A DNA stretch of 64,000 nt from contig DHRK01000044.1 in assembly GCA_002410325.1 (NCBI GenBank), positions 3,237-67,236 of the forward strand, written 5' to 3'. The translations under genes and the position numbers were made by a program. Origin of the DNA: Syntrophomonas sp. UBA5314. Lineage in GTDB: Bacteria; Bacillota; Syntrophomonadia; Syntrophomonadales; Syntrophomonadaceae. Each line of letters begins with the position of its first letter. The first letter of the stretch is position 1. The notes below the pieces were generated by a model, which was not told the origin of the DNA, made no database searches, and worked only from the letters and a program-made list of their open reading frames with translations. Positions 17,810 through 25,937 of the stretch are shown here, piece by piece.

Positions 17810-17918
17810 TCATTCAAAGCAAATTCAGTATAATTCAATACCATTAGAAACGAACACATAATCGTCTGTAGAACTCCCAAGACTAAGTTAGTAATATTTG
17901 ATAATGGGAGTGGAAATT

Positions 17919-18104
17919 ATGTCAGATACAAACCACCTTATAAACGAAAAAAGCCCCTATCTATTACAGCACGCTCATGACCCTGTAAATTGGTATCCCT
18001 GGGGAGAGGAAGCCTTTAAGGAGGCGAAGAGGAAAGATATACCAATTTTTCTAAGCATGGGATATTCCGCATGCCACTGGTGGCATGATTGTAAATGCAA
18101 CTAA
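17919..18104 (+). pseudogene. Truncated 5' copy 1 of yyaL (DUF255)
   Basis: 61 codons match the start of the full-length gene at 28837: SDTNHLINEKSPYLLQHAHD, then WYPWGEEAFKEAKRK and SMGYSACHWWHD. It stops four codons later. The ~90 bases upstream also resemble the upstream region of the full copy (ACACATAA..CG.CTG.AGAACTC), so the duplicated unit includes the promoter. The second cysteine of CHWC is replaced by tryptophan. Everything 3' of the CACTGGTGGCATG site (18075-18087) is unrelated to yyaL, so the gene was cut at that point. Confidence 0.85.
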
Positions 18105-18266
18105 TCAGAAATACCGAATTTACTTAGTACTAAACCTTTGGGCTTTTTTAATAATATCCTCAAAGAGAATGGTTTCCCTTACGTCCCACAAAGGTAAAAA
18201 GATTTTTATGGGCTTTTCCTGTGTTATGTAGCAATGGAGCCTTATTGTAGTACGGAGGTGAGCATA

Positions 18267-18390
18267 TTGGATTTGGGAAAGCAAAAACACATTATCAGAT
18301 ATGTTGCTGTATATATCAGAAAATCCCGTGCTGAGAGCATGGAGGATTTGGAGAAGCACGGCAGTGCTCATTGAGCTTTGTAAAAATATA
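18267..18390 (+). pseudogene. N-terminal remnant of a large serine recombinase
   Basis: TTG 18267 has GGAGG 8 bases upstream. The frame reads YVAVYIRKSRAESMEDLEKH then GSA, the opening of large serine recombinases (catalytic serine in YIRKSR). A small deletion after GSA shifts the frame; the next frame gives LIELCKN, the expected continuation, then nothing recognisable. About 45 of some 500 codons remain. It lies about 160 bases after the truncated yyaL copy 1, which is where the integrase gene of such an element would sit beside its att site. Confidence 0.7.
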
Positions 18391-18445
18391 ATTTCAAAGA
18401 AGAAAGATGAATTACGTTACCTATGCACCCATATACTAATGTTCT

Positions 18446-19045
18446 CTATTTACTATCTTTATAGCCAATGCCATTGAGTATAAATTTAGTTAATCTTTCT
18501 TTTTCCTTGCCATATTGAATATCGGTCAAATCAGATATATAGCCATTATAAGCTGCTGTTAAGCAAAAAGCACAGGCGGCTGCAAAATCCAAATCTATCG
18601 ATATTTTTCCCTCTTCTAAACCGATGCTGAGTATATCTTTCCAAATCTCAACGCCTGCTTGCCGAAAGTTGCCCAGAAGGTCCTGCAACTGTTTTTTAGA
18701 CTCCGACTTTAATGCTGGAGTAGCCATAAGAACCATATCCATCCACTGCATCTGTTGTCTGGCCTCGCCACTTACAATCAGATCCATGAACTTATCAATC
18801 GTATCCGAGAAATTTCCTTGATTGAATACTTTTCCAGCAACCAAATCACTAAATAATTGCTTCCGGTACTTGATGGTCTCAATAAAAAGATCGTCTTTAC
18901 TGGCAAAGTAATCGTAAATGGTACCTTTAGCAACACCCGCTAATTGGGCTATATCCTTAATGCTGGTGTTTGGGAATCCTTTATCCATAAAAGCTTCTAA
19001 AGCCGCCTGTAGTATTATTTCTTCTTTATCTTTGGGCCTTGCCAG
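18446..19045 (-). CDS. TetR-family regulator of the RND efflux operon
   Basis: About 200 residues: ARPKDKEEIILQAALEAF, MDKGFPNTSIKDIAQLAGVA and KGTIYDYFASKDDLF form the helix-turn-helix; the C-terminal half is the ligand domain. The first ATG (18988) would cut off helix 1, so the true start must be upstream, where no ATG, GTG or TTG exists in frame; CTG 19045 lies 8 bases after AAGGGGGG and is the best candidate (ATT 19051 another). It is the last gene of the minus-strand efflux operon and likely binds the palindrome at 23356-23395. Such repressors respond to the pumped drugs. Confidence 0.85.
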   Translation of the reverse strand: MARPKDKEEIILQAALEAFMDKGFPNTSIKDIAQLAGVAKGTIYDYFASKDDLFIETIKYRKQLFSDLVAGKVFNQGNFSDTIDKFMDLIVSGEARQQMQWMDMVLMATPALKSESKKQLQDLLGNFRQAGVEIWKDILSIGLEEGKISIDLDFAAACAFCLTAAYNGYISDLTDIQYGKEKERLTKFILNGIGYKDSK

Positions 19046-19129
19046 GGTAATCCCCCCTTATTGAAGAATCTATCAATATGTTACCATAACGTAAATCACC
19101 AGGCTGCTATGGTTGCCTGGTGTTTATCT

Positions 19130-22100
19130 CTACGCACAGCTTTCATCAGAGGCAAGCTGTTGTCCCGGTTGCTTTCTTTTCAGCAAGCCTTTGACATCAT
19201 CTAAAAGCGTATATATAACAGGAATCACGAGCAAAGTCAGCAGAGTGGAAGAAACCAGGCCGCCAATGATGGCGATAGCCATGGGCTGCCTTAGTTCAGA
19301 ACCGGTGCTCATAGCCAGTGCCGAAGGCAGCATTCCGGCGATCATCGCCAGGGTGGTCATCAAAATAGGACGCAGGCGGATAAGCCCAGCTTCCAATATG
19401 GCTTCTCTTCTCCCAACCCCCTGATGTCGTCTTTGTTTTATGAAATCCACCAGCAGTATAGCGTTTTTCGTTACCAAACCTAAAAGGAAGATAATTCCGA
19501 TGCCGCCTACCATGGTAAGGCCCGCGCCGCTTACAAATAGTGCGATCATGGCGCCGATTATGGCCAGTGGCAGCGCAAACATGATGGCCAGAGGATCCAT
19601 CCAGCTTTCAAATTGGGCGGCTAAAATCAAAAATATAAATAATATGCCCAGGAGCACCGCCTGTATCAGACCCATCATAGACTCCTGCATGGATGCCTGT
19701 TCACCGCCCATGCCGAAACTTATACCGCCCGGCGGCTTAAGTTCAGTGTTCAATTTGCTCATGAACGCAGCGCTCAAATCGCCTGAAGTCATACCCACAT
19801 AATTGGCTTGCACTTGAATTTCCCGGCTCTTATCATAGCGGTTGATGGTGGAAGACGAAGTCGTATAGACCTTTTTCGTCAACTGATCAAGCGAAACCAT
19901 ACCGGCGCCGGAATTAGTACCGGATACGTAAATACCGTCAAAGCTGTCCAGATCGCGCCGCTGCTCATCCGTCAGGCGCACCCGCACATCGTAGCGATCA
20001 TTTCCCACCTCGTACTGGCCGACTACCACTCCGTTGAACAGGGTGCCCAAGGTGCTGGATACCGAGGTAGGGCTGATACCCAAATCGGCTGCGGCATCGC
20101 GGTCTACGTCCATCCTGGCTTCCGGTTTTCCTGCTTTGTAGCTTATGCCCACATCAACCGCACCGGGTATACTGGCCAGCACCTGTTTGGCTTGTTGGCT
20201 GTATTCCAGTAATTGATTAAAATCTTCACCCTGAATGTGGAGGGTATAGTTTTTAGAGCTACCCATTCCCATGGACGCTCCGGAAACTGACAGGTCAAGC
20301 CCGGGGATCTTTTGCAGATCGGTTCGCATTTGATGGGCAATTTCGTCAGCGCTTTCCTTCCTATCCTCTTTATCGGCTAACCTGACACTTACACTGATTT
20401 TGTCGGCTTTAACCGTAGTATAAATGTCGTTGACAGCCGAATATTTACGAACAATTTCTTCAATGCTTTTGGTTTTCTGAAGGGCTGCGTCCAAAGTCAT
20501 ACCGGCATCCAGGTTGGCGCTTACATTGATCTGGCCCATATCTTGAGCCGGTTGGAAACTCATGCTCATCTGGGGTATGGTGGCCAGGCTCAGTAAGAAC
20601 AGCACGCCGGTGATAATGAGGGTCTTTTTACGATTGGATAGAACCCATTCCAGGACTTTTCGGTAATAACCGGCCAGGTATTCAAACTGCAGGTTGAACC
20701 AGACCAGGAACTTGCCAAAACGTCCCTTGATCGGGTTTTCCTCTTCATGTTTGATATATCGGGAGGCCAGCAAGGGTACCAGAGTGAAGGAAACAAACAG
20801 GGATACCAGGACGGAAAAAGCAATGGTCAACCCGAACTCTTTGAAAAAGCTCCCCAGCATGCCGCCCATGGTCGACATGGGCAAAAACACGGCCACTATG
20901 GTGAAGGTGGTGGCCATGACCGCCAGGCTGATTTCACTGGTGGCTTCCTTGGCCGCTTGAAAAGGCGTCTTTCCCATGTGCAGGTGGCGCACGATATTCT
21001 CGATAACCACGATGGCATCGTCTATTAGAAGCCCCACCGAAAGTGACAGGGCCATTAAGGTCATGGTATTGATAGTAAAATTCATAAACTTCAGAGCGGC
21101 AAAGGTGGTAATGATCGAAGTGGGCAGAGAGACAGCACTGATGGCTGTGCTTCCCAGTCCCCGCAGGAAGAGAAATATTACCAGTACGGCCAGTAGGCAT
21201 CCCTCGAGCATCGTTTCTTCTACATTGCTGACCGAAGATCTTATATCTTCGGAATTATCATCTACGACTTCGATCTTCACCCCGCCGGGAAGCGTGGCCT
21301 GTATCTGGGCTAATTTCTGTTTTATGCTGTCGGCAACCGTGACCGTATTGGCCCCCGACTGCTTGACGATATCGATTCCGACACATTCCTGGCTGTTCCA
21401 ATACGATACGCTGCTCCGGTCTTCATAGCCGTCAATCACTTCGGCAACATCACGCACCCGTATTTCAACTCCGTTGCGGGTAGCAATGAGTATGTCGTTA
21501 AACTCATCTACTTTCTTGATGCTGCCGTAGGTGCGCAGGGTAATCTCCCGGGAACTGTCGCTGACCTTGCCGCTGGGGCTGTCGATATTATCGTTTTTCA
21601 GGCTGGCCACAACTTGATCGGTGGTCAGATTATAAGCGGCCAGTTTTTCCTTATCCAGTTTTATTTGAATTTCCCGGTCCTGTGAGCCATAGACCGTAAT
21701 GGAGCCCACTCCGGTTACCGTATTCAGTTCAGGCACTATCGTGTCGTTGACCAGGTTGGCCATGTCCCTGGTGCTAAGGTCGCCGGTAACAGCCAGCGAA
21801 ACAATCGGCATGGCATTCATATCAAATTTGGAAATAACCGGGTCGTTAATATCGCTGGGTAAGGAGCCGCGTATACTGTCTAGCTTGGTTCGCACATCCT
21901 GAGCGGCGCTTTCGACCGTACGGGTATCATCGAATTCAACCGTGGTCATGGATGAACCTTCGTTTACAGTACTGGTAATATGCTTTACACCCGAAATCTG
22001 GCCTATCGCTTCTTCCAGTTTTTTTGTTACCTTGGCCTCAACCTGATCGGGAGAAGCGCCGGGCAGGCCTACGCTCACCATGACATAGGGAATATTGGTC

Positions 22101-22216
22101 TCCGGCATATCGTTCATGTCCAGGTTAATAAAGCTGGTTATTCCCACAGCAAGTAATGCAATGATTACCACAAAAGCAAAGACAGGACGTTTGAGACTGA
22201 TGCTGGTTAAAAACAC
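19130..22216 (-). CDS. RND efflux transporter permease (AcrB/SwrC type)
   Basis: Inner-membrane proton-driven exporter, 1028 residues, the usual length. It starts FLTSISLKRPVFAFVVIIAL, has the duplicated topology with large extracytoplasmic loops, and motif GLLIDDAIVVIENIVRH in TM4, carrying the paired aspartates of the proton relay. VGLPGASPDQVEAKVTKKLE and GGIGIIFLLGLVTKNAILLV are also family marks. It is closest to Gram-positive SwrC-like transporters. GTG 22216 starts 2 bases after the stop of the adaptor gene. With the upstream adaptor it should export drugs, lipids or surfactant-like molecules; there is no outer-membrane channel gene. Confidence 0.95.
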   Translation of the reverse strand: MFLTSISLKRPVFAFVVIIALLAVGITSFINLDMNDMPETNIPYVMVSVGLPGASPDQVEAKVTKKLEEAIGQISGVKHITSTVNEGSSMTTVEFDDTRTVESAAQDVRTKLDSIRGSLPSDINDPVISKFDMNAMPIVSLAVTGDLSTRDMANLVNDTIVPELNTVTGVGSITVYGSQDREIQIKLDKEKLAAYNLTTDQVVASLKNDNIDSPSGKVSDSSREITLRTYGSIKKVDEFNDILIATRNGVEIRVRDVAEVIDGYEDRSSVSYWNSQECVGIDIVKQSGANTVTVADSIKQKLAQIQATLPGGVKIEVVDDNSEDIRSSVSNVEETMLEGCLLAVLVIFLFLRGLGSTAISAVSLPTSIITTFAALKFMNFTINTMTLMALSLSVGLLIDDAIVVIENIVRHLHMGKTPFQAAKEATSEISLAVMATTFTIVAVFLPMSTMGGMLGSFFKEFGLTIAFSVLVSLFVSFTLVPLLASRYIKHEEENPIKGRFGKFLVWFNLQFEYLAGYYRKVLEWVLSNRKKTLIITGVLFLLSLATIPQMSMSFQPAQDMGQINVSANLDAGMTLDAALQKTKSIEEIVRKYSAVNDIYTTVKADKISVSVRLADKEDRKESADEIAHQMRTDLQKIPGLDLSVSGASMGMGSSKNYTLHIQGEDFNQLLEYSQQAKQVLASIPGAVDVGISYKAGKPEARMDVDRDAAADLGISPTSVSSTLGTLFNGVVVGQYEVGNDRYDVRVRLTDEQRRDLDSFDGIYVSGTNSGAGMVSLDQLTKKVYTTSSSTINRYDKSREIQVQANYVGMTSGDLSAAFMSKLNTELKPPGGISFGMGGEQASMQESMMGLIQAVLLGILFIFLILAAQFESWMDPLAIMFALPLAIIGAMIALFVSGAGLTMVGGIGIIFLLGLVTKNAILLVDFIKQRRHQGVGRREAILEAGLIRLRPILMTTLAMIAGMLPSALAMSTGSELRQPMAIAIIGGLVSSTLLTLLVIPVIYTLLDDVKGLLKRKQPGQQLASDESCA

Positions 22217-22218
22217 CT

Positions 22219-23337
22219 TTAAACCCCCTGTCCTTCAATCTGTACAGGGTCCCCATCCTGCAAGGTGTTTATATTGGTTATAATTACGGTTTCCCCCGTG
22301 GATAGTCCTGACCTGACCTCGGCCTGATTGTTCTGGATTTCTCCGATATCTACCGAGCGTTGGCGGGCCATATTGTTTTCCAGGACAAATACGGTATAAT
22401 TCCCTTCAGTACCGGAGAGAGCCCCCAGCGGTATGGCCAGGATTTGACCCTGGCCCTGGTCAGGTATTTCTATGTAGCCGAATACACCAGAATGAAGTTT
22501 CCCTTCGGAATTATCTACTTCAACCAGGCAGCTAAAAACTCTAGAGGCGCTGTCGGCTGAAGAAGCAATAACCTTGACGATTCCTTCATATCCGTTGGGG
22601 TCCTCTTTTGATAATTTGAGCATGACTTTTTGACCGGTTTTAACTTTATTCAAGTCACTTTCCTTAAGATTGATCGCTGCTTTGATGGTGCTGTCGTTTT
22701 TTATTTTAGCCGCGACTGTCCCCGGATTCGCGTATTGGCCGAGGGTAATGTTTTTTTCTGCTATTTCACCGCTTATGGGCGCACGCAAAACCGAATTACT
22801 TATGGAATTGTTAATTTCTGCGATGTTAACCTGTTCCGTTTCTACATTCGCTTCAGCCATGCTTAGATCTGCTTCCGTATTTTCAAATTCGGACTTGGAT
22901 AGGGCCCCGCTTTCATAAAGAGTCTTGCTTCTATCATAGGTTCGCTGCATAGATTTCAGGGTGGTTTGCAGTTTTCGCAGGTTGATTTGAGCGGCCTGAA
23001 GCTGGTTTTGCAGGCTCTGATCGTCCAAGGATACCAGCACCTGCCCCTCTGATACCCTATCCCCGTCCTCAAAATTTACTTTAACCGCTTGCCCGGATAT
23101 CTTACTGCTTACCACCGCTTCTTCTACTGGTTCCAGAGTAGCTTTGAAATACAGCACCGATGCCGAATCAGTCAGTTGAACTTGTGTTGCCTGAACCGTA
23201 GTAATATTTGAAGCCTGAATCGCTGAATTTTCCTTGCCATTTACCATCTTAAATGCAATAAATAGAATTAGGATGACTATCATTCCTGTCAAAAAAAGCT
23301 TCTTTCGATTATCCAGCTGTTTTATTTTTTCAATCAT
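22219..23337 (-). CDS. Periplasmic-adaptor (HlyD/AcrA type) subunit of the RND pump
   Basis: A 372-residue membrane fusion protein. It has an N-terminal membrane anchor (LFLTGMIVILILFIAFKMV), a lipoyl half-motif (VSSKISGQAVKVNFEDGDRV, then SEGQVLVSLD), an alpha-helical hairpin (residues ~105-175), the second lipoyl half (LRAPISGEIAEKNITLGQY) and a beta-barrel. In Firmicutes it links the RND protein to the cell wall side. Its stop precedes the transporter start by two bases. The promoter and the 40-bp palindrome lie just upstream, so the whole operon should be controlled there. Confidence 0.93.
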   Translation of the reverse strand: MIEKIKQLDNRKKLFLTGMIVILILFIAFKMVNGKENSAIQASNITTVQATQVQLTDSASVLYFKATLEPVEEAVVSSKISGQAVKVNFEDGDRVSEGQVLVSLDDQSLQNQLQAAQINLRKLQTTLKSMQRTYDRSKTLYESGALSKSEFENTEADLSMAEANVETEQVNIAEINNSISNSVLRAPISGEIAEKNITLGQYANPGTVAAKIKNDSTIKAAINLKESDLNKVKTGQKVMLKLSKEDPNGYEGIVKVIASSADSASRVFSCLVEVDNSEGKLHSGVFGYIEIPDQGQGQILAIPLGALSGTEGNYTVFVLENNMARQRSVDIGEIQNNQAEVRSGLSTGETVIITNINTLQDGDPVQIEGQGV

Positions 23338-23355
23338 CTGAATGACTTCCTCTCG

Positions 23356-23395
23356 TATAATTTAAATGACCGGTCGTTCGGTCATTTAAATTATA
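23356..23395 (-). promoter_or_regulatory. 40-bp operator palindrome of the RND operon
   Basis: A perfect inverted repeat: TATAATTTAAATGACC (23356-23371) and GGTCATTTAAATTATA (23380-23395) with 8 bases between. The core GACCGGTCGTTCGGTC is typical of TetR/AcrR operators. On the minus strand the outer arm supplies a -10 TATAAT (23395-23390), preceded by TTGCCA (23419-23414) at 18 bases, so a bound repressor would block the promoter. Confidence 0.85.
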
Positions 23396-23499
23396 CACAT
23401 TGCCTCCTAATATTGGCAACAGTAATATCTTTTAGAAAAACACAAAAATCGCTAATGTGAGGTTAATTAAACAAAAGAAAGCTGCTTTACTTTTTGAGA

Positions 23500-23514
23500 T
23501 AGTATGACATACTA
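23500..23514. promoter_or_regulatory. Palindrome before the AbrB/PIN operon
   Basis: TAGTATG A CATACTA is a perfect 7-bp palindrome 35 bases before the antitoxin start. It is the likely antitoxin operator; the promoter elements are not clear. Confidence 0.55.
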
Positions 23515-23549
23515 TAAAAGTAAAGAAAAATCTTAAGGAGATGACAGAG

Positions 23550-23792
23550 ATGTCGCTTGCTAAAATATCAGAAAAGGGCCAGCTTACCTTACCTAAAGAG
23601 ATCAGGCAGAAATATAACATTAACAAAGCGAGTTATGTACGAATTATTCCATTGGAAGATGGCGTTAAACTGGTCCCCACTAACCAGAGGGGAATATCCT
23701 CTTTGCGGGGTGTTGTAAAAGTTGATGGGGAACAAGATTTTAAGGCTTCACGTAATCAGGTAATGGAGGCTCGTTATCGTGAGAACCATTGA
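23550..23792 (+). CDS. vapB: AbrB/VapB-type antitoxin
   Basis: An 80-residue AbrB-like protein: MSLAKISEKGQLTLPKEIRQ then KYNINKASYVRIIPLEDGVK, the swapped-hairpin DNA-binding fold, followed by a C-terminal tail (SLRGVVKVDGEQ) for toxin binding. ATG 23550 is used because GGAG lies 9 bases upstream; ATG 23541 directly adjoins that site. The toxin gene starts 14 bases before this stop, so the two are translationally coupled. Confidence 0.88.
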   Translation: MSLAKISEKGQLTLPKEIRQKYNINKASYVRIIPLEDGVKLVPTNQRGISSLRGVVKVDGEQDFKASRNQVMEARYRENH

Positions 23793-24180
23793 TGCAAACG
23801 TTATCTTGAGATATTTGACCAACGATATTCCGAAACAGGCTAAGCAGGCTGAGGAATTACTCAAAAGAGTTGAAAAAGGAAACGAAGATGTATTTTTACC
23901 TGACATTATTCTGGCGGATATCATTTGGATTCTTGAAGGATATTACAAACAAACAAAAGAAGATATTCGGGAATGGATTACAGCGATATTAAGTTTGCAG
24001 GGGTTAATATTTTCTGATAAAGATCTGGCATTAAACGCTTTGGATATTTATGTGGATAAAAAAATAGACTGGTCGGATGCGTTTACGGCTAGTCAAATGC
24101 TGCAACGCGAGATAACCGAGATATACTCGTTCGATAAGCATTTTGACAGGATTGACGGTATTGCCAGAATAGAGCTATGA
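23779..24180 (+). CDS. vapC: PIN-domain toxin (VapC family)
   Basis: A 133-residue PIN ribonuclease. The conserved acidic residues appear in MRTIDANVILRYLTND (Asp), ILADIIWILEGYYKQT (Glu), and DWSDAFTASQMLQRE with YSFDKHFDRIDG (Asp). VapC-like proteins cut tRNA or rRNA and stall growth when released from the antitoxin. GTG 23779 has GGAGG 10 bases upstream. It shares the operon with the AbrB antitoxin, and lies at the right end of the first segment of the yyaL island. Confidence 0.9.
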   Translation: MRTIDANVILRYLTNDIPKQAKQAEELLKRVEKGNEDVFLPDIILADIIWILEGYYKQTKEDIREWITAILSLQGLIFSDKDLALNALDIYVDKKIDWSDAFTASQMLQREITEIYSFDKHFDRIDGIARIEL

Positions 24181-24189
24181 AGTGTTGGC

Positions 24190-24290
24190 TACATTTTATC
24201 CGGAGAGCAGACGACCTTTGTCAAAATTACCGCGATAACCATGATGGTCGCGGGGATCAGCTTGCTTTAATCGGATAAATTTTGACAATA
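24190..24290. repeat. Nested inverted-repeat structure
   Basis: Several complementary arms are nested: TTATCCG (near 24196) with CGGATAA (near 24275), TTGTCAAAATT (near 24218) with AATTTTGACAA (near 24281), and an inner CCGCG..ACCAT G ATGGT CGCGG. It lies between the PIN toxin gene and truncated yyaL copy 2. It may be an element end, an att arm or a folded RNA; no gene is visible here. Confidence 0.45.
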
Positions 24291-24395
24291 ACACCCAGAG
24301 ATTTAATTTATCATATCCCACTCCCCTTGTGGGATTTTTCTTTTATAATTGGCTAGAATATTGCTGTATATCATTTTTTCTAAAGGAAGTGTCCC

Positions 24396-24588
24396 ATGGC
24401 AACGAAAAATAAAGAGCTTAATAGATTGGCAAATGAAAGGTCGCCTTATCTCCTGCAGCACGCCCATAACCCCGTAGACTGGTACCCCTGGGGGGGAGAA
24501 GGCATTTGCCAAGGCTAAACGGGAAGACCGGCCGGTGTTCCTTTCCATCGGTTACTCTACCTGTCACTGGTGCCATGTAAATAAATGA
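24396..24588 (+). pseudogene. Truncated 5' copy 2 of yyaL (DUF255)
   Basis: The frame reads LANERSPYLLQHAHNPVDWY and PWG; after one extra G in a G-run (near 24490) it continues as AFAKAKREDRPVFLSIGYST and CHWCHV, then stops. It has a ribosome site (AAGGAAG) and ATG 24396, but its upstream region differs from copies 1 and 3, so it comes from another lineage. It diverges right after CCTGTCACTGGTGCCATGT (24560-24578), the same point as copy 1. The bases that follow (AAATGAAACCAATTA, 24583-24597) resemble those after copy 1 (AAATGCAACTAATCA, 18093-18107). Confidence 0.85.
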
Positions 24589-24679
24589 AACCAATTATTG
24601 AGTACATTATCTTGCTCTATAACACCTATATGATGGGCTTTGGGGAAATTGCCTCCTTACCTCCTTTTATGATATTTGT

Positions 24680-25290
24680 TTAAGGCTTTTCAAAATCATC
24701 TCTGCTAACTACTTCTCCTAACTTATAATCAGTTCTAATAATCGACAATTTCTTACGTAGTGATTGGGCCAAAATATTTAGCAAAAGTGACAGTGACTGC
24801 GTAAAAGTAACATTTTCAATCTCGGCACAAAGATCATAGAAAATACCGCCAGCAGTGCGATTATCTTTGTTGTCTCGGTTTTCTACGCTTAACAGCATGT
24901 AGCGTATGCTGACCAAGGTAGTGTGCGCGACCATTCCGTCGTAGCTGCGCAGTTGAAACTCCTTGGCTAAACCCAGGAATGATTTGCACATTTTGAAGTA
25001 GACTTCAATGTCCCAACGCATACCGTAAATCCGATGATTTCCTCTTCGGAAATCGTGATATCAGTTGACAGTATAGCTAACCATTCACGTTTGTTATGGC
25101 GGTTGCGAACGAAAACAATCCGAGCCGGGATTCCATCACAATTGACCAGTGCGGAAGTAATGATATCAGATTTGGATTCGGTTTTTTCTACAACGCCATA
25201 AAGATCAGAGAGTCGAGCATTAACGGTCTTCAGTAAAGTTGATATTTGGTAAACAGGAGTATATTTAAGAGCCTTTGATGGGCTCCTTTT
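24680..25290 (-). pseudogene. IS4-type transposase remnant
   Basis: The C-terminal part reads GMRWDIEVYFKMCKSFLGLA, EFQLRSYDGMVAHTTLVSIR and LAQSLRKKL, the DDE-transposase C-terminus common in clostridial IS4 relatives. Upstream codons in another frame read RIVFVRNRHNKREWLAILST then DITISEEEII, and one missing base near 25025-25035 separates them. The N-terminal half is lost. It is inactive and shows that insertion sequences hit the region. Confidence 0.75.
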
Positions 25291-25451
25291 TTTTTCACAG
25301 GCGTAGTGTTGATTCGAAAGCGCATATAATCTCCCTCCAAATTCCCAAACTAAGCAATTGAAATACTTCAGCCCGATAACTCATGAATATATTCTGTATA
25401 TACGATATGTTTATCATGCTGTTCTTATTTATCTAAAAGGAGGATTTGGTT

Positions 25452-25727
25452 TTGAGTATCCAATCTGCCAAAAAATTTATTGAAAGAATGAAAACGGATG
25501 AGGATTTTGCCGAAAAGGTCATTGCGTGCAAGGATTCCGGGGAACGCCTGGCCTTCGTTAAAACAGCGGGGTTTGATTTTACCAAAGCCGAGGTAGATGC
25601 GGCAGCGAACGAGATATCGGACGATGAATTGTACGAAGTGGCGGGAGGCGGCAACGCATGTTGGGACGATAAGCCCCAAACGCGGCGCCAGTGTACGTAT
25701 GTTCCGGGGTGGGGATTTAACAGTTAA
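25452..25727 (+). CDS. Nif11-type leader peptide, RiPP precursor
   Basis: A 91-residue precursor peptide. The leader (residues 1-67) matches the Nif11-like nitrile-hydratase-derived leader: SIQSAKKFIERMKTDEDF, DELYEVAGGG with a double-glycine cleavage site. The core of 24 residues begins NACWDDKP, contains two cysteines (Cys70, Cys81), a TYVP segment and ends GWGFNS. Leader peptides of this class guide thioether- or other cross-link-forming enzymes; here the nearby radical-SAM gene is the likely partner. TTG 25452 lies 8-9 bases after AAAGGAGG; the TTG at 25446 is too close. The gene faces the two minus-strand genes that follow. Confidence 0.85.
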   Translation: MSIQSAKKFIERMKTDEDFAEKVIACKDSGERLAFVKTAGFDFTKAEVDAAANEISDDELYEVAGGGNACWDDKPQTRRQCTYVPGWGFNS

Positions 25728-25817
25728 TTAAAGGCAGACTGACCATCATGGGCACCCACCATAGGATCACTTATCACGGCATTTACTAAAAGATATTGGG
25801 CAAACCCGGGCAACTTA

Positions 25818-25855
25818 AATCAGATCGTTCATCGAGCGATCTGATTGTTTTAATT
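25818..25855. terminator. Bidirectional-looking terminator hairpin
   Basis: A 10-bp stem, AATCAGATCG (25818-25827) and CGATCTGATT (25837-25846), followed by GTTTTAATT. It lies between the precursor gene and the convergent minus-strand gene, and could stop either. Confidence 0.7.
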
Positions 25856-25937
25856 AATGGTATCTTGAACTGCAGTAGTCTATCACGAAACGTACAGCCC
25901 GAAGGCCGTAAATATATTTTAACATCCCGGAATATCA

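Noticed and set aside
24590..24679. CRISPR or tandem repeats in the yyaL island
   Set aside because: No regularly spaced repeats were found anywhere in the window; the repeated parts are gene copies and hairpins.
25446..25451. TTG 25446 as start of the Nif11 precursor
   Set aside because: Only 2-3 bases separate it from the Shine-Dalgarno sequence; TTG 25452 has the normal spacing and begins with the conserved SIQSAKKFI.
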